Source: Cordylochernes scorpioides (lineage: Eukaryota; Arthropoda; Arachnida; Pseudoscorpiones; Chernetidae). From it: a stretch of DNA of 64,000 bases. A program made the position numbers and the translations under genes. The stretch covers positions 42,826,406 through 42,890,405 of the forward strand of contig CP092877.1 of NCBI GenBank assembly GCA_030710605.1, given 5' to 3'. This document shows positions 52,692 through 63,510 of the stretch, in pieces. The notes beneath the pieces were generated by a model, which had not been told where the DNA came from, ran no database searches, and worked only from the letters and a program-made list of their open reading frames with translations. The number at the start of each line of letters is the position of its first letter. Positions within the stretch are counted from its first letter, which is position 1.

Positions 52692-53454
52692 ATATTATCT
52701 ACCAATATTTTGCAGCTCTTTATGTTGGGTTATGGGAATAATAAATGCTGTCCTCACATCTTGACTCTTTTTTTTTTGTGAACAGTAATATTTTGTTTGT
52801 CATTTGCTCACATATTATAGAAGAAATAGCATAAGGAATATTTTCTGTACACCAATAACTTTAGAAATTTTGTGCAAAAAATAATACAAAATGATTTTAC
52901 TACCACGTTTTTCAACGCAAAAGGTCGATTTGAAAAATATTTTTATTTGAGGCGACACATTTTTTAAAAATTTGGGTACAGTATGAGAGAGAGTTGAATT
53001 AAAAATATTAGAAATTTATTATTTTTGGAAACAAACCGTATCTAAAATATCAATTTTTTTTGCTACATGTTTTAATTTGCATTTACCTATTTTACATATC
53101 TCTGATTGTATTTAAAAATTGTTAACCAATTCTTCATACTTTTGGCGAAGTGGTGTTTTATTAATTTGTTATTTGATATTATTAGGGTTCTTTACTGGTA
53201 TTCAAAAAGGAAAAATACGTGTCGATCAGTTATATTTTTCAATTTATCAAACAATTTGGCCGCTGAATCTCTGATTCTGGTAGTGCGCCATCTGGCGAAT
53301 AAAATTGTAACTAAAATCAATTTCGAATTTTTCATTATTTGCCATAAAAAATCCCATTGCATCCTGAACACAATGGTGTTTACCGCATTGCTCTAGCGCA
53401 AATATTCGCGGAGTTATTAATTTTAAAATAGTGCGGGACTTTTGGATCACCCTG

Positions 53455-54900
53455 TATTATAGATATTGACGGAACTTATCATCGATACAAATAGAAATTA
53501 AATGCCACGCGATATAAAATCATGAGCTTCAATAAGCATTCAAAAAACATCTTCAAATTGTGTTCATTGTCTGATAATTCTTCCACTCTTATCTGATTAC
53601 ATCTAAACAATTTTAACAAACAGGACTTGAATCAAATATCTGAGGAAGACAAACAAACAATTTTAATTATTTCATACAGACAAGAATAAACGATAAATTT
53701 ATAAATAATAATAAAGATTTTCATCAGTTTTCTATTCCTTTAGGTGCATCGCTAAGTCTTTTCGCCTTGACTTTTCCAATTTGTTATAAACGACGAACAC
53801 TTTAGAGACTTTTTTCGGTATAGGAGCAGTGTACGATCCAAGGTGTATTTATGAAACGAGAAAACAAGATTCTAATTTTCCATCGCAGGAAGCAGGAAGA
53901 TATTGATTTCAAGGAACTTTAATTGAATCGCCGAATGCCGTGGTCCACACTCGCCTGTTCAGTAATTCACTAACCATGACATATGCACAAATAACGTGTG
54001 GCCATTGGACATGCGTCGGACCAGGAGGCTGTTGTTGGGTGCTGCGCTGCCTGGAGTATAGGAGCTCCATCTATTATTTCTTCCTGTGGTGAATCTGTAT
54101 AAGACCGCTGGTTTTAATATGCTTTGTGTGTGTGATTTCAAAGAACTATATTAGTTTATAAATAGTAGTGACGTATTTTTAAAATTCATGATATTTTGTA
54201 GATATAGTTATGATTTTTCTTTCTTGGTTGAGGAAAATATATATGGTTAATTAGTGATATGAAATTTATTATTTTATAATTTACCTTTCCAACTAAATTA
54301 TAAATTCAAGCTAAATTTCTCTTTCTTGGTATAGAATATCTATTCTATAAGTTGTATATCCTTTAAAAATGTTTTCATATATTTCGTGTTTTCTTCTTTG
54401 TTTCTTTCTAACTCTTTAACATATAACTATTTATTTGTAAATAGCGTTGTTCTTTGGCGCAATTATCCCTTGTTGGGATATCGCGTCTGATTTGATAGTA
54501 TTTAAAAACTCAATTATATTAAAATGAATAAAATTAGTTTATAACTATACCTTCTCTGGTCTTGTATAAATTATAGTATTGGATCAATCTACAGTCGAAA
54601 TAAAACCAAGAGTACATGAAGAAATAACAATAAAACAATAATTGGGGTAAAAGAATAAACATATATGGTTGTCGTGCCATACATATATTGTCGTGTGTAC
54701 GCAACTTTGTAAACATACAGGAAATGTATACATTCCAATATTGAAACACGAACCACACGAATGTAGAGACTGAATAACTTAATATCGAGTTAGAATCCTT
54801 GAGTCCTTATTAAAAACAATTTAATAATATGAAAATAATGTTTGAATAATATCAAAATATTTTTGATGAAAAAAAAAATTATATGAGGGTGATTAAGGCT
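53455..54900. other. AT-rich non-coding DNA
   Basis: Nothing assignable. A short GC-richer stretch at 53910-54095 is open on the plus strand for about 60 codons with several Cys residues, but matches no family I know. Confidence 0.4.
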
Positions 54901-55060
54901 TCAATGCGGCCCAGATATTGGAATTACTTCATAATGTCTTCGCTTCCGATATTGCTTTATAATCCTTCTAACAATTCTGGCGTTGATCTTGAGCCGGCGA
55001 GCGATGTTTGAAGGACAAACACCCTCGTCGGTCAGGTGCGCAATCGTAGCGCGATGAGGT
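54901..55060 (-). pseudogene. Tc1/mariner transposase N-terminal HTH fragment
   Basis: The minus strand reads IAHLTDEGVCPSNIARRL and VRRIIKQYRKRRHYE, the paired-like helix-turn-helix of a Tc1/mariner transposase. The DDE part is absent. A different family from the element at 18215. Confidence 0.6.
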
Positions 55061-55134
55061 GAAGGACACATAATTAAAAAATAAAAGACGTTGAATCTTT
55101 GCTTTCTAGGTAAATAGTTTATTAACATTAGCTT

Positions 55135-55225
55135 CTCTTCGGGGGTCGGTTGAAGGATGGTCTAGACCGTTGGTTCTCGACCATTACGACCCGGGTTAGA
55201 TTCCCGCATTGGGCACTTTTTCTGT
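55135..55225 (+). repeat. tRNA-derived SINE-like head
   Basis: GATGGTCTAGACCGTTGG resembles a pol III A box and GGGTTAGATTCCCGC a B box (canonical GGTTCGATTCC), about 35 bases apart, followed by a T/A-rich run. One changed base in the B box and poor stems argue against a working tRNA. Confidence 0.45.
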
Positions 55226-57020
55226 TTAAAAAAAAATGCTCCAATGGCCCCCGATTCTTGCAAAAGTCCAACCCCACCAGCGAGTGCAAGTAACCAAACG
55301 AGACTCTGGCACTTTTGTAAGTGCAAGGTCGAACTGCTTTTCACATGTGTATACATGTGGTGCACTTACAGTAAAAGCAGTCGCCTACTTCTACTCACCA
55401 TGATTATCATGGTCTGTACCACGTGTACTAGGGATAAGCAAAGCTCCTCGAAACACCACGAATTCATGCGTCCACGCGTTTTAAATACTGTTCCTATGTT
55501 CATAAATAAAGAGGACCATACATTTCAGATACCCTGTAGTACAAACGTTTATACACAAATATGTATACAATATCTTGCGTGTGTATTTTGTAATGAATGA
55601 ATAAAAAATAACAACACATAATTATATTTGTATGTCCAAGCTATAATCTTTTTTGTTATTTTTTTTAAGAACTCATTATAATTTTCCTTATAGGAAAAAT
55701 AAGAGGATATCATACAATAATTAGGAAAACTATTTTTTTTTAAATAAATTAGCTCTGTTATATATATAGACTTGAGAGGGGATGTTTTATTATTAATTTT
55801 AATAGCACATTTGAAGGTAAGTCATTGATGCATTTGCTTCTACTCTCTTCTTCTCTTCTTAGATATTTTGATTGAAATTTTCGAAGATTTTATCAATTGC
55901 CATCAAGAGATACTGTTGTATTGTTTTTGAAGACAACTCTCAGAATTATAAAATTAATTTATTAAACTTTAAACATTTTTAGATATAGAGAGAGAAACGA
56001 GTTAATTACCTCGTATTTAATGCAACAAAAGAATCATCTAATTTACATACATCGTTCTAACCAGATTCAACTTGTGCAAAACAGACGACAAAGAAAAATG
56101 AACAAATTAATCGTAAAGGGTGAGTTCCTATTTTTTACCAGCTTTCACACTCAAAGAATGATCATTTTCTTGCTTCAGATACTATATTCCTTTCAAATTA
56201 GTCTTTCTGTTTGTTATTCAATATTTGGATAAGAATTTCAGGTAGATTTATATTTTTATTTATTGTTATTGATATTTTGCTGTTGAACATAAATATTATT
56301 CCTTTAAGGTTTCTCTTTTATAACAATAATAAAGGTTTTGAAAGTGTGTTCCCAATTTTTCAATCAAATAGATTAATCTTTTACATTCTTTTTCAACCAT
56401 CAACTAAACATTTTGAAGTTGTTAGCATAGAAAATGTTTTTTTAACCTAATCGTTCATCTAGTTATCATTTTTTATAATATATTTTATATATAAAGATTT
56501 TTTTCTATTCTTATATTAACCTAACAATAACAGAAGGTATGTGGTTAAAACTTGAGAGAGAAATATATTTTGTTTAATCGCATTAAACCTGAAGTTAAAA
56601 AGTTGTGGTATCTCCAGTAAGGTTTGCGTAAATAGGTAAAAAGGCAGCAAATTAAAAGGAATATGCAATTAAAAATTTTAATTTTAAAATTTAAAATTAG
56701 TACCACATTTTTTAAATTAAAATTTAAAATATTAATAAGAATTTTAGTTTTTAATTTATTTTATTAAATTTAATCCATAAGTCAGCATCTCAGTTGAAAA
56801 TTTGACACTTAAAGTTTTGATATTTATGCAAATTCTAAAATGTATTCTATACTAAAGGCAAATAGCCTGATGAGGTGGTAAATCACTAATTAACCATAGA
56901 AAATTGCCAGGATACAAAAAGTCACTTTGAGAAGGTAAAGTGAATTTTAAAATATACCAAGGCACAAAAAAAAACATTTTAAATCAAAATATCGTAAATA
57001 TTGAGGCTGCCTGGCCGGCA
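55226..57020. other. AT-rich non-coding DNA
   Basis: No ORF with coding character and no clear repeat. Some ORFs of 70-118 codons are rich in Phe, Ile and Tyr, as expected by chance in AT-rich DNA. Confidence 0.4.
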
Positions 57021-57025
57021 TTCAT

Positions 57026-57156
57026 ATTTCTTGAAAATAAAGATAGTTCGGCCAGTAAATCTTTTTATTACCTCGACGTTTCGACAAAAATCTTTTGTCG
57101 AAACGTCGAGGTAATAAAAAGATTTACTGGCCGAAGTATCTTTATTTTCAAGAAAT
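57026..57156. repeat. Near-perfect 131-bp palindrome with Penelope-like end wording
   Basis: Arms of about 64 bp (57026-57090 and 57092-57156) share TTGAAAATAAAGATA, GGCCAGTAAATC and CCTCGACGTTTCGAC. The inner word GTCGAAACGTCGAGG followed by TAATAAAAA resembles the end of the Penelope-like element at 24054-24085. It may be two terminal tails joined head to head. Confidence 0.7.
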
Positions 57157-57179
57157 TTCAAATCAAATGTTGACAAACA

Positions 57180-58960
57180 GTTTTTCCCACTTTTTAAAAG
57201 TTTCCAGATGAAAAAATATATTTTTCTATTTTATTTTCACTATTGCTATTAAAGAAGATTTTTCAATTTGAAAGCTTTGGATTTGGTTCAGGGAATAGTA
57301 TATTGAAAATATCTGGAATGTCTATTCTTCTGTTTTAATGTTCTTTTTCTTTCTAGATAGGAGGGATTTTATGATAAGTCTCTGTAGTTTATTAGGGATG
57401 TTGAAGTAATGGGTCTTTGGTTCTGATAGGGAGAAGGAATGGCCTGTTTCTCTAATATATGATTATATAAAATATAATTTCTCTTAAAAGAGTGAATAGT
57501 AAGACCTACACGATGGTGATGTTTCCATCGAGTTTACGGGAATGGCTGTGCATCTAAACCACTGCAGTTCCATCTCCACCTGCAGCATTCAACCTGAATC
57601 AAAGTCTACCAAAGCAGCACAGATTTACTCCTCACCATCAGCTCAAATAGAAAAAGATCCCGAAATTGCACTCTTCACCAGTACTTCCACAAAGCCCTAA
57701 AATAAATCACTTCTTCAAACCACTAAGGATCAGGTAGAGGAGTGAGCTACAATTTGGTCCAGCGACCGTTCACTTCTCGTTTTGATAGACTTCCATCAGC
57801 AACCGCGGCCTGAATAAACTTGAAAAATATCAACGAGCTTCCTGATGATCTACATGAAGAATAATTCCATTTCTAAAACTGGTTTTCACGTTTTGCACCC
57901 ACTTCTTCCCGTGGATCACTAACCCTGGCGCAGTAGCCTCACATATACAACTCTACCCTACACACCATCCAAAGCTTTCCAAGGAACACTTTTTTTTAAA
58001 TCTATACACATATATCCATGGAACACTTTATCTCTCTGGTAGTTTCTCTCAGCAGTAGTAACACTGTAGGAGGATCTCGAGAGCCCTACCAAAAGAGTAC
58101 CTCAAATCTTACCGAGAAACACTACACCCGTGATACTCTTTTCCCTCTGACATTATCCGTTAGCCTTACCACTGGTGGTGGGACTGTCAGGACTTATCCG
58201 AAGAACGGTTACCGAGATGTTAGAACGTGAAAACACAACAGAGTAACCACAGGTGATAAGCCAACATTATTTTAAAATGATATTTATTGTTTCAAATATG
58301 ATATAGATAGAATCTATTTACAGTAGATATTTTTAGTGTTGGACTATCTCAACTCTCTCGGAGCTCTTTCACCCAGATATTGGCTTTACTTGACGTAGGT
58401 TTCTGTACCTTTAATGAAGAAATCTTGAAGTTTCAAATTTTTTTGAAGTGTGCTAATTTCATACTAGTATGTGTTTTTTGTAGGAAAAACTATGAATATT
58501 AGAATACTAGATAAAATGAGACCAATTATGAATCGCCTAGGATGAATATGGGAAAAGGAGAAATAAATGTCTGGTATTTAAAGATAAGTTGGGGAACATA
58601 ACAATCAAAAAAGGGGGAAGAGCGAGGGAAAATAAGAAAATAAAGGTCCAAGGGAAATATTTAAAAGCTTTAGGTAGTGTTGAATTCTATTTTTTGAGGA
58701 AAGAGCAAGCCGTTTAGAGGTTTATGGTAGATTTCCAGAATCCAGAACAAATCATAAGATCTTTCATGAATCTGGTAACATTCTTATCTAGGTCAAGAAA
58801 AAGCATTTAAAATGAACATAACGCGATACACTTAGGTATATTTTGATGTACACATTATATTTTGGGTTTTCTTATCATCCTCAACATTCAATTCAATATA
58901 GCTAGGAAAGCCTTCATAAGCCTTTCCTCTAAATACAGAGTATATTTATGTTTTTTTTTA
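57180..58960. other. Non-coding DNA, no assignable feature
   Basis: 57500-58260 is less AT-rich, with a 70-codon Ser/Thr-rich ORF at 58018-58230 that I do not recognise. There are no splice-consistent exons that I can defend. Confidence 0.35.
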
Positions 58961-58976
58961 AATTATATACATATTA

Positions 58977-59972
58977 CATTAAAATTTTACACATATAAAT
59001 ATACTGGCAATGCGTTTCTTTTAAATATCATCAAATATTATCTCTACAGACCTTACTGCAAAGATATGAGTTATTGAATGAGAGGGCTTGGCTCATCAGT
59101 AGTGAACCCTCTCAGCGGTTTCGCCAAATTAATCTCTAGACCGCTCTACTATTGTATATATTGGATTAGTTTTCTTATATACCCTGTATTTTCTATGGAA
59201 GGCAGCTTAGGGGTGTTTAGTGAACTATGGACATAAGCTTATAGGTCTGTAGAGGTACATATATATAATTTCAAGGTATTGCATCGAGCAAAGCTCTTCC
59301 GCAAAATATGTTTTCATATTTATATTCATAATTAAATTTAATTGCCATCTACGTTAAAATTTTACACATATAAATTTACTGGCAATGCGTTTCTTTTGAA
59401 TATCATCAAATATTATATCTACAGACCTTACTGCAATGATATGAGTTATTGAATGAGAGGGCTTGGCTCATCAGTAGTGAACCCTCTCAGCGGTTTCGCC
59501 AAATTAATCTCTAGACCGCTCTACTATTGTATTGGATTAGTTTTCTTATATACCCTGTATACCCTATAACGATAGATGGCAATTAAATTTAATTTACTAA
59601 TATATATTGATTATGAAAACATATTTTGCGGAAGAGCTTTGCTCGATGCAATACCTTGAAATTATATAGATGCACCTCTACAGACCTAAAAGCTTATGTC
59701 CATAGTTCACTAAACACCCCTAAGCTGCCTTCCATAGAAAATACAGGGTATATAAGAAAACTAATCCAATACAAGAGTAGAGCGGTCTAGAGATTAATTT
59801 GGCGAAACCGCTGAGAGGGTTCACTACTGATGAGCCAAGCCCTCTCATTCAATAACTCATATCATTGCAGTAAGGTCTGTAGAGATAATATTTGATGATA
59901 TTTAAAAGAAACGCATTGCCAGTAAATTTATATGTGTAAAATATTTACGATAGATGGCAATTAAATTTAATT
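58977..59972. repeat. Foldback repeat: two direct and one inverted copy
   Basis: A block starting at 58977 (ATTAAAATTTTACACATA, TTGAATGAGAGGGCTTGG, CGGTTTCGCC) recurs about 370 bp later from 59346. It recurs inverted from about 59730 to 59950. AATTAAATTTAATTGCCATC near 59332 and its inverse near 59955-59972 could be element ends. No ORF. Confidence 0.75.
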
Positions 59973-60195
59973 AATACATATTACATCCTCTACCTTCATT
60001 TGTAGATATTTTTGAAAATCAAGAGTCATTAGATTATTCCAGAAACATGTTTACTTTTTAAAATGTAAGTTTACAGGTCCTATATTTGCTATTTGTAATA
60101 CACGTTTTCGCCAAATTGGTTCAATTTATAGATTTTAATTAACCTATTTAGTGCATTTTATTGCATTTTAAAATGGTATTTTAATTTATTTATTA

Positions 60196-61530
60196 CACTG
60201 GTCAACAACATTTTTGCACAAGAGAACCTGATTATGTTTCTAGTGTACCTTTTCATGCTGAACTCAAAAATCTAATCAGAAATTTCCCATCACCTATGGT
60301 TTTTGCGTGACGGTCTTTTTTTAGTATTGGGATAAATACAGTAAAAAATGCAAACAATGTCACGTAACTGGTTTATCAAAAAATATTTTTCTTTGTCCAC
60401 AAAGAAATAGCATCTTATCTACATGTCCTGAATCCAAATATACCATTAGTTTTTTTTCTATTACACAATATTTCTGAGATACACCTACTTGAAATTTGGA
60501 AATATTGTTAATATATAGGCATATATGAACGAAACATATTTATTTAATGAAAAGCAGTTACAGTGGATTTTCTTCTATACTTTGCTTGTGGTAGATCCCT
60601 CTTGAGTGTTCAGCAGTAGTCGGCAAGCATAGTGGGACTCCATTTACCTTGGTACCGCTTCTCCATGCTTGATATATCTTGATGAAACCTCTCACCATGC
60701 TCATCGCTAACTGCGCCAAGATTGTCTGGAAAGAAATCTAGATGTGAATGCAGGAAATGGATCTTGAGGGACATGTTACATCCCATTGCCTTGTAGGAAA
60801 GCAACAGATCATTAACTATGTCTCTGTAATTTTCAACCTTGACACTTCCTAAGAAGTTTTTGCAAACGTTTCTAAAGGAATTCCATGCTGCTGCTTCAAC
60901 TTCATTCAAACTATTTTGAAAATTTCCATCCTGCTGCAATTCTCGAATCTGAGGTCCAACGAAAATGCCTTCTTTAATCTTCGCTTCACTTATACTAGAA
61001 ATTTTTGTTTTAGGTAGGCAAATCCACTGGCATTTCGATCCATTGCCTTGACAAAGTTCTTCATTAATCCCAGTTTAATATGTAATGGTGGTAAGTAAAT
61101 ATTTTCTGAATCGATCAGGGGTAGATTTGCAATATTTTTATAACCTGGAGTAAATATTTTAAGGTTAGGCCAGATTTTTTTAATGTAATGCCTTTCCCTA
61201 TCTCTGCTATCCCACTCACACAGAAAACAACAAAATTTTGTATATCCAAGCTGTAATCCACGCAAGAGAGCAACGACTTTCAAATCGCTGCATATTTTCC
61301 AACCGTATCTTTCATATTCTATCTTTTTCAAAAGCAGTTTCATGTTTTCGTAAGTCTCTTTCATGTTGGATGCATGTATTTATCCCAATACTAAAAAAAA
61401 GACCGTCAGGCAAAAACCATGGGTGATGGGAAATTTCTGATTAGATTTTTGAGTTCAGCATGAAAAGATACACTAGAAACATCATCAGGTTCTCTTGTGC
61501 AAAAAATAAAGTTTTTTTTGTAGACCTGTG
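60196..61530 (-). mobile_element. Unclassified 1.3-kb DNA element with ~140-bp inverted ends
   Basis: Ends CACTGGTCAACAA (60196) and CACAGGTCTACAA (inverse, ending 61530) begin inverted repeats of about 140 bp. TTATTA flanks both sides (60190-60195, 61531-61536). The interior codes on the minus strand for a protein remnant described separately. I do not recognise the superfamily. Confidence 0.75.
60550..61364 (-). pseudogene. Element-encoded protein with HGERFHQDI motif
   Basis: Two open pieces (61364-60990 and 60939-60610). Motifs: FCCFLCEWDSRDRERHY (a Cys pair), LPPLHIKLGLMKNFVKAMD, FLHSHLDFFPDNLG, VSDEHGERFHQDIS and RYQGKWSPTMLADYCW. The conserved Asp, Glu and His residues could be catalytic, but that is inference. 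I know this protein only as a multicopy, uncharacterised sequence in invertebrate genomes, which fits a mobile element. Residues between the two pieces are broken by a stop near 60985-60940. Confidence 0.6.
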
Positions 61531-61905
61531 TTATTATCAATATTTCGCCTTTATTTCTTTTTTTTTTTTCATATTTCATTGTGTGTATTTATAATATTGA
61601 CAAGTTCAACACACTAAACATTCAAATTTCTTTATAAATGGTCTAAGGTTAATATTTTAAGTTTGTTTTCTATCAAAGGATGTTGGAAATAAAGAAATAT
61701 AAGAGTCCTATAGTAGGTATTTTATTCCTATTTATAAATCAAACTTATAAAACCCATTGTGAGTTTAGTTACTTTGAAATAATTATAACAGTTTTAATTT
61801 CGTGATTAACTTTTTTGGAGTAATATTAATAATACATTATCGGATATTAAGCACCAGAATTATTTATGTACTAATTAAAATGTGTGTTTCAGTGGGAGAG
61901 TAGAA

Positions 61906-62089
61906 ATGGCTCCCAATATTGAAACCAAAGAAGCTCCTTTGGACAATGTTTCTGAAATTTCTTCCAAGAAAGAATATAAGATGGAAATTGTCTGGAGAAA
62001 TGTTATTGTATTCTTGATTCTTCACTATTATGGGATCTTAGGAACCTATTATGCTTTCGTAGTGGGGAAGACATCCACACTTCTCATGG
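61906..62089 (+). CDS. Acyl-CoA delta-9 desaturase, first coding exon
   Basis: After TGTGTGTTTCAG (acceptor, AG at 61891-61892) and 13 bases of 5' UTR the ATG at 61906 begins MAPNIETKEAPLD, then KKEYKMEIVWRNVIVFLI and LHYYGILGTYYAF. MAPN at the start and (M/R)EIVWRNVI followed by a hydrophobic LH.....G.Y segment are the hallmark of insect stearoyl-CoA desaturase N-termini, just before the first membrane span. A donor GTGAGT follows at 62090, so the exon has 184 coding bases. The di-iron histidine boxes would be in later exons outside the window. The enzyme introduces a double bond in fatty acyl-CoA at the ER membrane. Confidence 0.82.
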
Positions 62090-62766
62090 GTGAGTAAATA
62101 TATGGAAAGTTGAGACGCTTTATTGATAAAAAATATATATATTGCGTTCAAGTGAAATTTCATGGGGATTTTACATCTTCACACAGCTTGTTATTGTAGC
62201 GAAGTATTTATTATTTTTCAAGCATTTATTATTTTACACTATGTTTATATTTTACTGCTCTATAAACTTCCCTCATTCCTTATCTTTTGTTTATTCCTCA
62301 TAGTTTGTTCTTGCCTTAAATAAATTGCTGTCTCATCCTGAAGTTTGTCTTTCCTAATTTTCCACGTGTCAATATATATACATAAATATATATAGATATT
62401 TTGCTACTCTTTCTATCTTAAATTCTTCATTTATTTCTCAAGTTCTGCTTCTTTGACGCGTAACTGCCAAATCTTCAGTCTAAACTTGTTATAAACATAA
62501 TTTGTTACTAAAATAAACTTTTTTGCTATTATCCCCTTTTGGTTTTCTATATAGTTCGTCCTGAAACAGAATCTGGTTAATTTTGCAAAATTGTTACAAA
62601 ATACTCAAATCTTGAAAAATTTCATAACTCGAGATTTACTTCATATTTTTGGATGGGAGCTTCTTTCCTCATCCAAGTTTTAGATCCAACAAAAGTATTT
62701 ATCAAAATTGGTTTAGATTCTCATGGAACAGAATTTGGTCAATTTTTCAAAAATTTTCTTTAATAT
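62090..62766 (+). other. Desaturase intron, AT-rich
   Basis: Starts with the GTGAGT donor. No further exon is visible up to the window end, so the intron is at least 1.9 kb and contains at least two transposon insertions. Confidence 0.6.
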
Positions 62767-62897
62767 TCAAATTCGAATTTTTCATTATTTGCCCTAAAAA
62801 TCCCATTGCATCCTGAACACAACGGTGTTTACCGCATTTCTCTAGTTTAAATATTCGCGGAGTTATTAATTTTTAAAGTTGTGCAAGACTTTTGGAT
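62767..62897. repeat. Fragment of the 47.2-53.5 kb transposon end
   Basis: TTCGAATTTTTCATTATTTGCC, GCATCCTGAACACAA, ATATTCGCGGAGTTATTAAT and GACTTTTGGAT match 53320-53450 in the same order. The final CACCCTG terminus is lost. Confidence 0.8.
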
Positions 62898-62917
62898 TAT
62901 GAATGATTATGATCAAA

Positions 62918-63510
62918 CTAGACGAATGGCCCGGGCAACGCCCGGGTTTTACCCGAGTGCGAATATATTTTAAAAACGTTTTAAATCAAATACTATTCGT
63001 TACAATTATAAATTGGCGCCATGGATGTCACTCTTGTGAAACGTCCCGTTCCAAACTGTGTGTTCTTAAAAGTGGCCGCTATTGACAGGGTGGTCTGTAT
63101 AGACAGGTGGATGTATCACACAGCTGATAACAGGGTTGCCTAGAGTGGCCGCTATGAACAGGGTGGTCTGAATAGACAGGTGTATGTATCACACTGCTGA
63201 TAACAGGGTTGCCTAAGGTGACCGCTATAGACAGGGTGGTCTGTATAGACAGGTGATTGTAACACACTGTTGATAACAGGGTTGCCTAAAGTGACCGCTA
63301 TAGACAGGGTGGTCTGTATAGACAGGTGGATGTATCACACAGCTGATAACAGGGTTGTCTAGAATGGCTGCTATAGACAGGTGTATGTATCACACAGCTG
63401 ATAACAGGGTTGTCTAGAGAGGGGCAGGGAGGACACGTGTTCGCCGGCAGCCAATGGGCGCGCATTCTATCCGTGAGCTTCAGACAGAATAAGGCAATTA
63501 TATAAGTAGA
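62918..63510 (-). mobile_element. Complete non-autonomous Helitron, 593 bp
   Basis: On the minus strand it starts TCTACTTATATAATTG at 63510 and ends with a 7-bp hairpin (GCCCGGG/CCCGGGC, loop GTT on that strand, 62930-62946), 8 nt and CTAG (62918-62921). The flanks are A (62917) and T (63511), the Helitron target. It shares its terminal 90 bp with the copy at 6107 and contains a 73-bp tandem repeat. It sits in the desaturase intron. Confidence 0.88.
63072..63420. repeat. 73-bp tandem repeat within the Helitron, ~4.6 units
   Basis: GTGGCCGCT-type starts lie at 63072, 63145, 63218, 63291 and 63364. Each unit contains ATAGACAGG, GATGTATCACAC and CTGATAACAGGGTTG; the last unit is shortened. Confidence 0.92.

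Larger units (their letters stand above)
47199..53454 (+). mobile_element. Transposon with ~470-bp inverted ends, interrupted by LINEs and an LTR
   Basis: The ends CAGGGTGATCCAAAAGTCCC (47199) and its inverse (ending 53454) are followed by inverted similarity up to about 47666 and from about 52984. TA flanks both ends. Part of a DDD-type transposase survives at 51353-52097. Between are LINE pieces (47870-51350) and an LTR-like insert (52130-52691). A direct repeat of an inner part of the left end lies at about 47705-47845. A separate piece of the same end family is at 62767-62897. Confidence 0.85.

Noticed and set aside
53915-54095. Cys-rich open stretch as a host exon
   Set aside because: No matching family, and the splice signals are not convincing.
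55135-55225. Functional tRNA gene
   Set aside because: The B box is altered and the cloverleaf stems do not pair well; a SINE-like head is more likely.
56020-56450. Short hydrophobic ORFs in AT-rich DNA
   Set aside because: The Phe/Ile/Tyr-rich composition is what AT-rich non-coding DNA gives by chance.
57070-57115. GAAACGTCGAGG in the palindrome as a hammerhead
   Set aside because: The CUGANGA half of the core is absent on both strands.
59820-59850. CTGATGA in the inverted copy of the foldback, suggesting another hammerhead
   Set aside because: No GAAA follows a paired stem II; the nearby GAAAC is upstream and only five bases would be left for stem I.
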